From positions 67,224,320-67,288,319 of the forward strand of contig OZ035997.1 in NCBI GenBank assembly GCA_964035015.1: 64,000 nucleotides of DNA, in the 5' to 3' direction. Shown piece after piece: positions 40,907-51,193 of this stretch. The notes beneath the pieces are model-generated. The model worked only from the letters and a program-made list of their open reading frames with translations, made no database searches and was not told where the DNA came from. Position 1 is the first letter of the stretch. Each line of letters begins with the position of its first letter. Both the position numbers and the translations under genes were made by a program. Source of the DNA: Corallium rubrum. Its lineage: Eukaryota; Cnidaria; Anthozoa; Scleralcyonacea; Coralliidae.

Positions 40907-41163
40907 GGTGGTAGCAATGAACTGGGGGGCTGTTGGTGCGACCACCCTATAATTTTTTACAGTGGGATCTCTGAGGTGGGGTTGTCTGACCTCTGAGAGT
41001 AATTTCCATCAAGTGAAAACGATTTTGAGGTTTTAAGCGATTTTCATTTCAGCCAGAGCAAATCATTGGGAGATCTGGGCTCCCCTGCCCCCCCCTTCTG
41101 CTACAGCCCTGACTAATTACAAAATCATTATTTATTTTTAAACTTCTCTTTCTTACATACTAG

Positions 41164-42271
41164 ACATCACCAATTGAATAAACAACCTTTGAGCACAGCA
41201 AAAATCCCTCTTGATAGTGCATACATTGTATCACAACCTAACTTTAATGATGCATTCTTTTTACCATCAGCTTGTGTTGGATTTGTGCAACAAGTCACTA
41301 CGATTCAGCAGAGTCAAAGAAGCTCTAATCTGTATTATGATGTCATTTTACAAACGGCGCAAGACGATGCCAAAACAATCCGAGTGATGCACCAGAAAGG
41401 CGATGGTAGCAGGAGGCAGTTATTCATAGATAAAATGAATGCTCAACAACCCATCAAGTTGTCAAACTTGCCGAAGTCCACATCTGGCACTATTTTTTTG
41501 AATAAGGGTACAACAATACAGGATGTGCCCTCTCACTCTGTACAATTCAAGTACATTCAACAAAGCACAGAACAAGTCACGAAAATCAGTAAATTGGAAA
41601 AATATACTTCTGGCACATTCACAGTTTCAGGTGCCATAAAATGGGATGGTCCATCCAAAACTCCAACAGAGCAATCCACCAAGTTGGTTCGTGAAACCAC
41701 CCTTACTGATAGCTCGGGATTTGTTAAACTTTCGGTCTGGGAGGAACATATTGACCAAATCCAAGAGGGACAGTTCTATACGATATCGAACTGTAAATTG
41801 CGTTTCTTTTTCGGCAAGTGTCTGGCCACAACGCGGTTCACAACATTGTCAAGCGCAGATGCACAGGACCTGTCATCAGTGCCAAAACGCATGGAGAGCA
41901 ATTTAATCTCATGTCCCGAAATCCTCAATGTTGCAGTGAACATTTATCCAATTTGCAATAATAAAGAATGTAAGAAGAAGATTAATGTTAATCCTGGCAG
42001 TAAGATCGTGAAATGCATGGCCTGCAACAAATCTATGCTTGTCAAGAACTGCTATGTGGACATGAACGTTAATTTTCAACTGGAGACAGACGAGAGCAAC
42101 CATTCTGTTACTGCCTTTCCAAAGGTCATAAGTGCATTCCTCGGAGAAGATATATATGCTTACAAGGACGACGCAGATGCTTTGATTGAGCGGCTTTTGC
42201 TTCTGGAGTCCGTGGACTTCCATTTGTCCCCAAATGGGAAACTCGTCACCCAAATTACCTCTCATGACTGA
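41164..42271 (+). CDS. RPA70-like OB-fold protein, main exon
   Basis: About 365 residues after an acceptor at 41163 (ATACTAG). It has tandem OB-fold-like regions (residues about 30-120 and 140-230, the second with VKLSVWEEHIDQIQEGQFY) and a C-terminal zinc ribbon (CNNKEC ... CMACNKSM, about 275-300), as in the DBD-C part of replication protein A. It would bind single-stranded DNA. Similar proteins form multicopy families in marine invertebrates and also ride in some Helitrons; here it converges on a Helentron whose coding region ends about 600 bp away on the other strand. Polyadenylation signal at 42332. It is open and looks intact. Confidence 0.7.
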
Positions 42272-42331
42272 TGAGTGTGATCCTGATTCTTCAGAGCAGA
42301 AACTAGATTGCTTCCACTATATGAAAGAACA

Positions 42332-42337
42332 ATAAAT
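42332..42337 (+). terminator. Polyadenylation signal AATAAA
   Basis: AATAAA about 60 bp after the stop of the OB-fold gene. Confidence 0.6.
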
Positions 42338-42474
42338 AACTATTAATTAGTGACATTTTATGTTCATGTTAAGGTTTTCACTTTGGTTCAATTCTTATTC
42401 ACGTTATTATTTTTATATTATTCTCATTTAATAAAGTATATCTCATATAATTATTCATATTAATCATATTAATT

Positions 42475-42478
<4 letters not shown>

Positions 42479-42516
<38 letters not shown>
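42479..42516. repeat. (AT)n microsatellite
   Basis: About 38 bp of alternating A and T, seen directly. Confidence 0.95.
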
Positions 42517-42518
<2 letters not shown>

Positions 42519-42883
42519 TACTCCGCCTGATCTCCTCTAAAATTAACAGTGATGAATACACGGACCCCTTGTGGCCAGCATAATTAAACCCTAGTTAACA
42601 ATCAGCACAGACCCAGAGGCCAAGCATTGTGGGTGGGCTCCTAAACTTCCCTAGTGCCCCAAAAGGGGAGGATGTGACCGCACCTCTGCAGAGAAGAGGT
42701 GGTCGACATCTTTAAAACCAAAGGGATATTCACTTACCCAATTTTGTTGTGCTGTGACTTTGCGAACTAAAATATTAATAAAAGGCTGTCATATGAATGC
42801 CCTATACCTTTATACTGCATATGTTAATAATATATATAAAATATAAATGCTAAGTAACAATCATAGCAATAACAATTTAATCT
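42517..42883. other. Possible 3' end region of the Helentron
   Basis: No gene. Moderately GC-rich in 42600-42710, with CCCCAAAAGGGGA and GCAGAGAAGAGG words that may belong to the non-coding 3' part of the minus-strand Helentron. I could not fix the terminus. Confidence 0.35.
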
Positions 42884-44035
42884 CTAAAAGCAATTAATTA
42901 AAGTGCATACTGACTTGTGATCAGTGAAATAAGTCTCTAGAATGTGAGTGCTGATTTGTGATTCTGGTAAGTTTGTATAAATATGATCTATAATGGTTTG
43001 GTTGTCGGTAGTATAACTAGTGATCTATTGTCTGTAATTATTTTCATTAACAAGTAGATTATATAGAGGTCTTCTGATACTTTCATCCAACCAGTTAATA
43101 TTAAAATCCCCCAAAACAATATTGAACTGAGAAGTTGAAAAGGCGAGTACTTCATTTAAAGCATGGCACAGTTGCTGTGTTGGGATTTTTGGTGAGCGAT
43201 AAACACCTATTATGGTTACATGTGGAAGAATCATTGCTTTCATAATAGTTATCTCAATACCATTAATATTATGATCACGTGGATAACCAGGGATAAATTC
43301 AACCCTACTATAGACTGCTGTACCTCCATAAGGTCTTGAAGTCACAGAAGATTGAGCATCATTTCTAAACAAGGTATATCCATCAATTGCATACATATTA
43401 TCATTATCTGAACTAATGAACCTTGTTTCTGCAAAAATATTGATATCGGTACTTGTATAATTTAAATCATGGCGAACATCCTCGACATGTCTGTGCAATG
43501 ACCTTGCATTAAGGAAGCATAGTTTAAATGATACTGGATCAAAACTATAAACAGGAGATACACTCAGTTTAAGATAACGTTCTGTTCTTAGACTCTCCAT
43601 TTCAGTCTTCACATGAGAATTGACAACTATTTTTTGTTCACACAAATCAGTGATATATAAACCCTCGATCGCTGTTACTCTGCTAAGACCAACATAATGT
43701 ATATGCGGTATTGCTCTTCTAGTGTTAAAGTTAACAACTATTTTTTGCTCAGTGTCACCTTGTGATCGATGAATTGTTTTAGCAGCAGCAGGCCGCAATG
43801 GAAACTGTTTTCTGACAACTTGTGCAGTTTGGTTTCTACCCACAGAAAACTGAGTAGTAATAGGTTTTATCGGAGTCCACGTGCGTTCAATACCTTGAAC
43901 ATAAAGTTGTCTATTCTCATGTCTAGTCTTCTCACCAACATCAGCATGGTCAAACTGTACCCATATTATCCCTGATGGTTTATCTCTTTGGTTTAATTGT
44001 ATCTTTTTGATAACATTACCAGCACCATTTGTCAT
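42884..44035 (-). pseudogene. Helentron helicase end plus endonuclease domain
   Basis: The first part carries late helicase motifs (KTIHRSQGDTE; YVGLSRV). An exonuclease-endonuclease-phosphatase domain follows: FKLCFLNARSLH, then INIFAETR, then YGGTAVYSR, then IVLGDFNINW. A TAG interrupts after NNYRQ (near 43026), and the same frame then continues with TIIDHIYTNLPESQ and TDHKSV to a stop at 42884, completing the domain. The endonuclease resembles CR1-type LINE enzymes. It probably nicks target DNA, but its exact role in Helentrons is not settled. Confidence 0.8.
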
Positions 44036-44103
44036 GCCATCTTCAGTTCGTATATTTACTGCTATTTCTGTTCTTTCACCTACTGATAATTGCAGGTTTG
44101 AGA

Positions 44104-45801
44104 TTATTTTTTTGTCTTCCTTGGATCAATTGATATTTGACTGATAATTTTATCTCGGAGCTGGGCAGAGTTAGCTCCCATTACACTATCAACTGCTTTA
44201 ATAGAGTACTTCTCACCAGTTGCTGCACGATGGACTCTTTCATTGAACTCATTTACCTTAATGTTTTGAATAAACAAATGTGGTACATCCACAGGATCAT
44301 GTATACTATTCTCTTCAATCATTCTTTTCTTAATTTTTAAGATATCATCATTTGTGTGATTGCCTTCTCTTGGTCTGTTCAAAATTTCAGCAAAGACTTT
44401 GCTCTCTCTCTGTCTCATAATTTCCTTAAGCTCAAACACTTTAAAGTAGTCTTGCCATAGATTGGGAGCAAGAATAGCATATTCAGAATTGTCAAGCTCT
44501 TTAAATATGTATCTATCCATCACTGGTTCTAATTGAAACAAATCTCCAATTGCAATTATGCTTACACCTCCAAAATTTTCTTTGCTTCCTTTAATATCTT
44601 TGAGTCTGTTGTTAATCTGTACATTAAACATTGTACTACCCACCATTGATATCTCATCAAGGAATATTAACTTTACACCACCAAGTTGACTTCGTAAGGT
44701 GTTCAGTCTGCTCGAGTCAAGAGGTTTGTAATTCTTTAATGATTGACAAGCTGGTATTGCAAGGGCGCTGTGAATTGTATTACCTTTAATATTAAAAGCG
44801 GCTTTACCAGTTGGGGCAAGCAATAGCACCTTCACTTGGTGAAAGTCATCACCAGCTCTTGAATTGTAATATTTTAGTGCTGCTTGATACAGTGCTTTGG
44901 TTAGATGTGACTTTCCAACACCAGCTCCTCCACTGAGGAAGCAGTGAAATGGCTTATCTGTTGTTTTAATCAGATGTAAAATGTGAAAGAAGAACTCTTT
45001 TTGTTCTTTGTTCAATTTCTGTACCATTTGTCTGTAGTCACGGTCCTCTAATTCATTTAATATAAGCTGTTCACTATTTGAGGCAGTAGAAGGAATTCCA
45101 ACATCACTGGAAAGATCATAATTTTCATTAAAATCAGGATGCAGGTCTTGAACACCCTCAGATTCATCTCGGCGCTCAACGTTCTGTGTTCCTGGGGCAA
45201 TTAAGTCGTAACTATCATCATTATCATCCATGTTATTTAATTGATTTTCAATTTCATTCAAGTCTTCACTGCATATAGCATACTGTTTCGTTTGCTCATC
45301 TATTAAATGCTTTACTTGAGAGAAATAATCTTGATAGGAAGAACAATTACCAATCAAGTCGGTTTCTTCATTTCTCCATGCTGTAAACAGCATGATTAGT
45401 TCACGATAATGTTTTTCAGAATCTACTTCCTTATTAAAACAAACACTTCGTATAATTCTAGCTTTTGATCTCTTCTTATTTTTTGAAGGCTCTTTTTCTT
45501 CTTCCTCCTTCTTCATCATCATTAGTACCATTAAAATTTGTCTCAAGTGGAAGATTATCAATATCAAGTTCATGAGATTTTTTGACATATGGCTTACCAC
45601 ATGAATCATACCATGCAGCCCAGTCAGCAAGAGATACATGCTAGCAGGTCGTTTGGTATATCGCTTTAGCAGACCTGTTGCATAAATTTGTTCTGAATTG
45701 TCTTCCATGTCATTAATGTCATTCATTGGTTTTAAAAGACAAACCCTGTTTTCTGGAGGTGAGGTGTTAATAAAAACTACTTGACGAGATGATTTTCTCA
45801 T
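44104..45801 (-). pseudogene. Helentron PIF1-type helicase portion
   Basis: Walker A GGAGVGKSHLTKAL (about 44900-44945), Walker B LIFLDEISMVG (about 44640-44675) and AIGDLFQLEPV identify the 5'-3' helicase that unwinds the displaced strand. The segment around 45500-45650 reads in the wrong frame (TGLHGMIHVV, where another frame gives DWAAWYDSCGKP), which implies two compensating shifts. The frame is lost again at about 44100, before the C-terminal motifs. Confidence 0.82.
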
Positions 45802-45856
45802 TGCAAGCTGGAGAGCACAATATAAACCGCCTCCTGTGCACTAATTTCAACATTGT

Positions 45857-48754
45857 TCAGAAATTCATTACCAATATCTCTTGTTGTTTGATAGTAGAGT
45901 TCCCTCGTCTAGCTTCAGCACATGCGGTCCGCAAAAGTTCACTCATGCCTTTTTGCGCTTTAGAAATGTATGATACAATGTACATCGCACAAGCATAGAC
46001 ATCAAGGAGAAATTGAATATCCATATTTGCTCGCCATGCACTAAGGCAAGCAGGGTTATAATTATTTATTCTTAATTCATCTGGCTGCCTCTTTAAAAAT
46101 ATGGTTGGTGTATTTAGTCCTGATCGTATAGCAAGTAAATAATTCTCCTCAGTTATATCCAATTTTATCAACAGTTCATCAAATGTGATGTCTTCACCCT
46201 CTTTCAAATCATTCAAATGTTTTTTTATTGATTTCCACACATTTTTGTGCTTTTCACTGTTTTCCACATCAACATCTAAGGGATAAAGAATTTTTGTTGA
46301 CCGCATGGGTGGCTGTGGATAATTGAAACGACATTGTGCTTTAGATTTTTTTCTGCAAGTGTGAGAATGGCGATGAACTTGCCTGTTCACAAGTTTATCT
46401 AATTCAGGGTTATCAGTTGGCCTTTTACAGATAATTATTTTATCAATAAATTCTATAACATCAATATCATTATCACGACCAAAAATTGGAGCATCTTCCA
46501 ACCATATTAACATATGAATATGAGGTGAGCCTCTTTGTTGATACTCGACTCTATAAAACCAATCAGCAATCTTCCCTAGAGGTGCAAGACTACTCATGAG
46601 AAAGTGTCGTAAGAATTGATTTACTTGATAGTCAAAATGCCTAGCACATGTAACAGGATCACTTTGAATTAATTTGCATTTTTCCTCCCAATTAAGACTT
46701 TCTAACTCAGTGTCGGTGTATTCTTTGTTACTGACAAGTTTACTAAGTATTCGAAGAAGATGAACCCATTGTGTTTCTGCAGAAGAGAAACTGCAAAATA
46801 ATGAGGCTGAGCCTAATTGTCTAATCATGGCAAATATATCTTTTTTAGCCTTTTCAAAATATGGAGGTGAGCCTCTTAATGCTCTCAGAAACTTAAACCC
46901 TTCATCGTGATGAATTAGTTTTTCTAATGCCCCTTTTTGTTTGAGCTGACCAGCTGTAATTGATCCATTGTTTCCTTGACATTTCCTTAAGGCAACTTGG
47001 GATTGCCCGAGTAAGATTTTCATTTGTAATTTCTTTGTTTTAAAGAAAATATTTTCTACACACATAGCAGCTCTTCTGTCTGACCGTCTTAACTCAGATT
47101 TGCAAATTTCGCTATAATGAACATCTGTAATTCTGCTAGTATTGTCAGGTCGTTTTTCACGAAGGAAAATGCCTGGATATGCCAATTCTTCAGAATGTTT
47201 ATCTCTGAAAATACTTAGAGGTGTACTGCCCTCACCTGGTGCAACATTCAGAATTTTTTGACGTTCATTGTCTGTCATGAAATCAGTTGCTGTTAACGTG
47301 GTGTCTGTGACACCGGCATGTATTTCTACCTCATCCTCACTCCAGTTGTCTTCATCAGTAACTGGCACTTGATCATTATATGTTTTTTCTGGTTGTTGTT
47401 CATTTTCTTGAATATCGTCTTCACATTGTGGTAATAACCTATTGGAATAGTTGTCAAGCCAATTTTGATTAAAACTTACACCTTCTCTGTAAAGACTACT
47501 GTTATTGACAAGCCAGTTTGCAGCTTGTACTACTTTGTGTGGCCGAACATTTAATGATAAAGCTGAGCTTTTATATTGTAGTTTTCTCTTTAAATTTACT
47601 TTAATTGTTCCAGTTTCATCTGGTAACCTTGGTAGCATGCTAATAGTATTAGTAATATCTGCTGGTACATTGACAATATTGCCATTGATTTTGAGTTGTC
47701 TCCCTCTAGGAGCTTGCATAAGTTTTTGAAATGCTAATCTAGGAGCAAGCAATCGACATTCCAGTTCATTCAGGTCAAAAAATGTTGGTTTTTCTGTGAA
47801 TTGCATCCCATTTATGGCAGCACAAGGTGGTACTTTATTCTTTACTAAGTATTTATGACATGATCTACACAACCATTCAATGTTATCAACACTTGTTTTG
47901 TGAAGAAGATTTTTTTCAATAGCAGGATTAGTTTTCTTTAGTGTTGCAGCAGACAACACACTGTGTCTATACCACAATTGGTCACAACAACTGCATATGT
48001 ACAGTGGTCCTTGGGAGACAATATTATGGAATTTTAAAATTAAACTTTGTATCGATTGATTGAGAGGTTCAGATCGTTTTCTTTTCATATATTCCTTGTT
48101 ACACTCATTTATTAACTGCTTACATTGAGGGTCCTCAGTTGATCGTTTTCTTTTCATATATTCCTTCTTACACTCATTTCTTTTCTGCTTAGACTGAGGG
48201 TCCTCAGTTGATCGTTTTGTTTTTATATATTCCTTCATACACTCATTTCTTTTCTGCTTAGACTGAGGGTCCTCAGTTGATCGTTTTGTTTGCATATATT
48301 CCTTCATACACTCATTTCTTTTCTGCTTAGACTGAGGGTCCTCAGTTGATCGTTTTGTTTGCATATATTCCTTCTTACACTCATTTCTTTTCTGCTTAGA
48401 CTGAAGGTCCTCAGTTGACCGTTTTCTTTTCATATATTCCTTCATGTAAGTCTTCTTTTTCTCCCTACTAGAGATTGTTTTCTTTGTATATTCCTTCATA
48501 TGAATATTTTGGTTCTTTTTTAAATTATCAATATTCTCATTAGGCAGTTGATTTGTTAAAAAATTTCCTTCTAATTTTTTCAAATCAGTTTGTTCATTTT
48601 CAGGTAAATTTGGACTTGCAGAGAATGGCACTGTTGATACATAATGGTATTCATCTAAATGTCCCAAAAAAAACATCAGTTGGTCGCTGTGTTGAAGATA
48701 CAGCTCGTATAAAATTGAACTCACAAAAGTGTTCATGTGACTCTGTGATAACAA
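45857..48754 (-). CDS. Helentron Rep region with basic repeats
   Basis: 965 codons open. The N-terminus, in this frame, holds the OTU histidine region (HLDEYHYVST, which should follow the previous ORF). Five or six 22-residue repeats (KEYMKRKRSTEDPQSKQKR) come next, then a cysteine/histidine zinc region (ICSCCDQLWYRH, CRSCHKYL), the Helitron-like N domain and the Rep endonuclease, with the HUH-type motif SPHIHMLIW (about 46500-46530) and the two-tyrosine segment YIVSYISK (about 45975). This is the nickase/ligase that starts rolling-circle transposition. The frame ends at MNF just before the helicase, probably by a one-base shift. Confidence 0.85.
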   Translation of the reverse strand: MLSQSHMNTFVSSILYELYLQHSDQLMFFLGHLDEYHYVSTVPFSASPNLPENEQTDLKKLEGNFLTNQLPNENIDNLKKNQNIHMKEYTKKTISSREKKKTYMKEYMKRKRSTEDLQSKQKRNECKKEYMQTKRSTEDPQSKQKRNECMKEYMQTKRSTEDPQSKQKRNECMKEYIKTKRSTEDPQSKQKRNECKKEYMKRKRSTEDPQCKQLINECNKEYMKRKRSEPLNQSIQSLILKFHNIVSQGPLYICSCCDQLWYRHSVLSAATLKKTNPAIEKNLLHKTSVDNIEWLCRSCHKYLVKNKVPPCAAINGMQFTEKPTFFDLNELECRLLAPRLAFQKLMQAPRGRQLKINGNIVNVPADITNTISMLPRLPDETGTIKVNLKRKLQYKSSALSLNVRPHKVVQAANWLVNNSSLYREGVSFNQNWLDNYSNRLLPQCEDDIQENEQQPEKTYNDQVPVTDEDNWSEDEVEIHAGVTDTTLTATDFMTDNERQKILNVAPGEGSTPLSIFRDKHSEELAYPGIFLREKRPDNTSRITDVHYSEICKSELRRSDRRAAMCVENIFFKTKKLQMKILLGQSQVALRKCQGNNGSITAGQLKQKGALEKLIHHDEGFKFLRALRGSPPYFEKAKKDIFAMIRQLGSASLFCSFSSAETQWVHLLRILSKLVSNKEYTDTELESLNWEEKCKLIQSDPVTCARHFDYQVNQFLRHFLMSSLAPLGKIADWFYRVEYQQRGSPHIHMLIWLEDAPIFGRDNDIDVIEFIDKIIICKRPTDNPELDKLVNRQVHRHSHTCRKKSKAQCRFNYPQPPMRSTKILYPLDVDVENSEKHKNVWKSIKKHLNDLKEGEDITFDELLIKLDITEENYLLAIRSGLNTPTIFLKRQPDELRINNYNPACLSAWRANMDIQFLLDVYACAMYIVSYISKAQKGMSELLRTACAEARRGNSTIKQQEILVMNF
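48075..48440 (-). repeat. 66-bp tandem repeat inside the Helentron ORF
   Basis: About six copies of a unit encoding KEYMxxKRSTEDPQSKQKRNEC. It adds a strongly basic, Lys/Arg-rich region between the OTU and Rep domains that may act in DNA binding or nuclear import. Confidence 0.88.
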
Positions 48755-50057
48755 TTCTTAAATTAAGTTGGTCAGCAACAGCTTGTATAATCAAACCATC
48801 ACACCATGTTCCTTGCATACACATGTTATTAAGATATTGTAACCAAGAACTTTCTGTATTACTTTCAATAAATCTCTGAGGATTCTCCCTCATATATGTA
48901 ATACCAGCAGCTCTGATATCTAAGTGATGACTTGGATCTCCATATAGCTGATGTGAAACAGCTCTAAAAAAACAATCACCTGCACCACCAACATCATGTG
49001 GTCTCAACTGAAAAATTCGTAATCTTTGTTCCAACACCACATGTGAAGGTAGTGTTACGTTACCTTGAATGTTTTCATTTTGAACAGGGCCTGGATTTAG
49101 TTCAATATCACCAGACATTAAAAGCTTTTTTTCAGCCACACAATATTCCTCATTGGCAAAATTACAATTGACATTTATAGACTCATTGCATAAAGCAAAT
49201 GACAAGGCAGTAATTGAATGCTTTGCTGTGTGTGTTCTGTTATGAGCTTTTAAAGAGTGTGAAAAATGTTCAACAGACTGGGTGAAAAAGTTATGACCAT
49301 GTACAAATTTCAAATAATATTCTTTGTAATTGTTAGCCAGCCCATTTAAAATCGATGACTGAGGAGCAGATGTTTTAAGAATATGCTTTATTTTTTGTCT
49401 ATTTTTTCTTTTTCTCATGGCTGACATAATTTTTTTCACAGGTATTCTAGAGGGTTCACGGTCTCGAGTGGCTCTACTACAGTGTCTGATATTAGATGGT
49501 CTAACATTAGAGGTTCTTATAGAACTTCTGTGACTTCTTAAACAATAGTTTAAATCGTCACCATTGCAAACATAAATTGTATTTACAATGTTACCAGTAC
49601 TGTTATTTTGCAGATGATCTACCACAGTTTTCACTTGTTGTTTCCTCTCAAGAGACCTGATAAGTTTCCTAATATTATTGAAATCTAGTTTGGTTATTGG
49701 ACTGAGTCTGTCGAGTCCCTTCATGATTTGTGTCTGACAAATCGTTGTTTCTCTTACAGAAATATCTGGACTGAGTCTGTCGAGTCCCTTGATGATTTGT
49801 GTCTGACAAATCGCTGTTTCTCTTACAGAATCATCTAAATTGATTCTTGGACTGAGTCTGTCGAGTCCCTTGATGATTTGTGTCTGACAAATCGTTGTTT
49901 CTTTTACAGAAATATCTAGTTTAATTCTTGGACTGAGTCTGTCAAGTCCCTTGATGATTTGTGTCTGACAAATCGCTGTTTCGCTTACAGTACCTCTGCA
50001 ACCTTTCCTCCGAAGAGAATTCTTTCTGCCTTGAAAACGGACCTTCATGTATAACAC
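48651..50057 (-). CDS. Helentron N-terminal ORF: repeats, 2A, OTU
   Basis: 468 codons. Residues about 25-130 are four copies of a 21-27-residue unit with ICQTQIIKGLDRLSP. A basic region follows, then a 2A-like motif (SGDIELNPGP, about 315-324), then an OTU cysteine protease domain: HDVGGAGDCFFRAVSHQL with the catalytic Asp and Cys (about 355-360), WCDGLIIQAVA and IVITESHEHF. The catalytic His lies in the overlapping next frame (DEYHYV). OTU proteases remove ubiquitin; in Helitrons their task is unknown. The first ATG is uncertain. Confidence 0.8.
   Translation of the reverse strand: MLYMKVRFQGRKNSLRRKGCRGTVSETAICQTQIIKGLDRLSPRIKLDISVKETTICQTQIIKGLDRLSPRINLDDSVRETAICQTQIIKGLDRLSPDISVRETTICQTQIMKGLDRLSPITKLDFNNIRKLIRSLERKQQVKTVVDHLQNNSTGNIVNTIYVCNGDDLNYCLRSHRSSIRTSNVRPSNIRHCSRATRDREPSRIPVKKIMSAMRKRKNRQKIKHILKTSAPQSSILNGLANNYKEYYLKFVHGHNFFTQSVEHFSHSLKAHNRTHTAKHSITALSFALCNESINVNCNFANEEYCVAEKKLLMSGDIELNPGPVQNENIQGNVTLPSHVVLEQRLRIFQLRPHDVGGAGDCFFRAVSHQLYGDPSHHLDIRAAGITYMRENPQRFIESNTESSWLQYLNNMCMQGTWCDGLIIQAVADQLNLRIVITESHEHFCEFNFIRAVSSTQRPTDVFFGTFR
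49086..49112 (-). other. 2A-like ribosome-skipping motif
   Basis: Encodes GDIELNPGP, a match to the consensus D-V/I-E-x-N-P-G-P that makes the ribosome release the chain between Gly and Pro. The preceding LLMS and the acidic/hydrophobic context are typical of active 2A sequences in invertebrate LINEs. It would separate the repeat-rich leader from the OTU-Rep-helicase polyprotein. Confidence 0.8.
49670..50010 (-). repeat. 81-bp tandem repeat in Helentron leader
   Basis: Four copies of a unit containing GACTGAGTCTGTCGAGTCCC on the plus strand (encoding DRLSP on the minus strand); one copy is shorter by about 18 bp. Copies differ by only a few bases. Confidence 0.9.
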
Positions 50058-50878
50058 GTGTTAGCTTGGCGAGTGCCTGAATATTAAAAATATAGCCTGC
50101 GAGTTGAAAACCTTTTGCAAACTTTTCAATGTCTCTGTGAACGCACAAAAGCCGTGGTAGATCACACTCACAAGTTTACTATAAGTCACGTTAAAAATAC
50201 TTACCAGTTTTATCGGTAAAATCCTGATCTGGTCTTCGAAATGTCTTCGAATATGGCGACGAAGATATATATTTTATAAAGACGTGTCGCATAAAAAATA
50301 CTTATTTCCATCGTTCAAACTGACAGCTCGTAGGTTGACGCCAAAAAATTCTGAGCTTCGATTGTCCCCGATCATGCCCGATTCACTTGTCGCGCATTGT
50401 TTACAGCTACCCAAAAAAGCTAACCCACAAACATACATACACACACACACACAACACGATAGCAATATATCTGCTGCGCAGATACAAAAACCAATTTTAG
50501 TATATAAATTTCAAATTACGACTGGTAACCCCTCTCAGTCACGGCGAAATATTTCGGCGAAGTACTGTAAACATTCAATAATTTATGACCTTTCCGAACG
50601 GTTTTTGACAACAAAATTTACTGACAGGTTAGTAAATTTATCCATGTTTACGTTAATGTTGTTTTCGTGGTGGTTTTCTTTATGGTTTTTGAATAGTACG
50701 TATGTTTCTTCAAGTGTTTGCTTCAAACAGTGAATTTACTTGCCAACCTTATCATTTATTATTACTTGAGTTGTCGTTAGCTTCGGCAGCGTATCGCGCG
50801 AGGCTGGCAATGAGGGGGGCGGGGCGCGTGTTCATCTCGCCGATAATAACAAGCTAAACACAATTTCTTTTCCAAGAT
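50058..50878. other. Helentron 5' flank; no gene seen
   Basis: It probably includes the non-coding 5' end of the Helentron, up to roughly 50.3 kb, and a short (CA)n tract at 50440-50455. The open frame at 50284-50733 lacks motifs. Confidence 0.4.
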
Positions 50879-51193
50879 TTAATCTAAACGACCTATATAA
50901 TTGGGCTGCCGATGATGCGAGTCTTTTTCGTTTAAATCATTTTCGTCCACATCAGTATCACCAGCGTCTTTTCTTTCGCTTTCATCCGACTCTACTTCTA
51001 CATCCGAATCACTTTCGTCCTCATCGGAAGCACCTAACCATTTTAGTAAAGGTTTATTCTTTGGCTGTTCAACAGTTGGAGGTGGAGTTAGAAAATACGG
51101 TTTAGATATCCTAAGTTTAGGCGGTGGATGTGACGGAATGTCTTCAGGTTGATAGGGTTCATGTTGACGAGGTTTCTTTGGGATCTCTCTCAA
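50879..51193 (-). CDS. Short acidic ORF, unknown
   Basis: About 105 codons, starting within a longer open stretch (codons are open back to about 51225, where TTTAAG could be an acceptor). A Pro-rich part (SHPPPKLRISKPYFLTPPP) leads to an acidic tail (GASDEDESDSDVEVESDESE). It may be an exon of a host gene or of a multicopy family. No domain recognised. Confidence 0.35.
   Translation of the reverse strand: MREIPKKPRQHEPYQPEDIPSHPPPKLRISKPYFLTPPPTVEQPKNKPLLKWLGASDEDESDSDVEVESDESERKDAGDTDVDENDLNEKDSHHRQPNYIGRLD

Larger units (their letters stand above)
42884..50057 (-). mobile_element. Helentron (Helitron with endonuclease), broken
   Basis: Minus-strand coding from about 50057 to 42884 gives, in order: a repeat-rich N-terminal region, 2A-like motif, OTU protease, basic repeats, HUH/Y2 Rep domain, PIF1-type helicase and a LINE-type endonuclease. 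A C-terminal endonuclease defines the Helentron branch of rolling-circle transposons. Reading frames change at about 48700, 45870, 45640-45500 and 44100, and there is an in-frame stop at about 43026, so this copy cannot make the full protein. Termini not identified. Confidence 0.85.

Noticed and set aside
41174-42271. OB-fold gene as a certain part of the Helentron
   Set aside because: It is on the opposite strand with its own polyadenylation signal, and no Helentron terminus was found beyond it.
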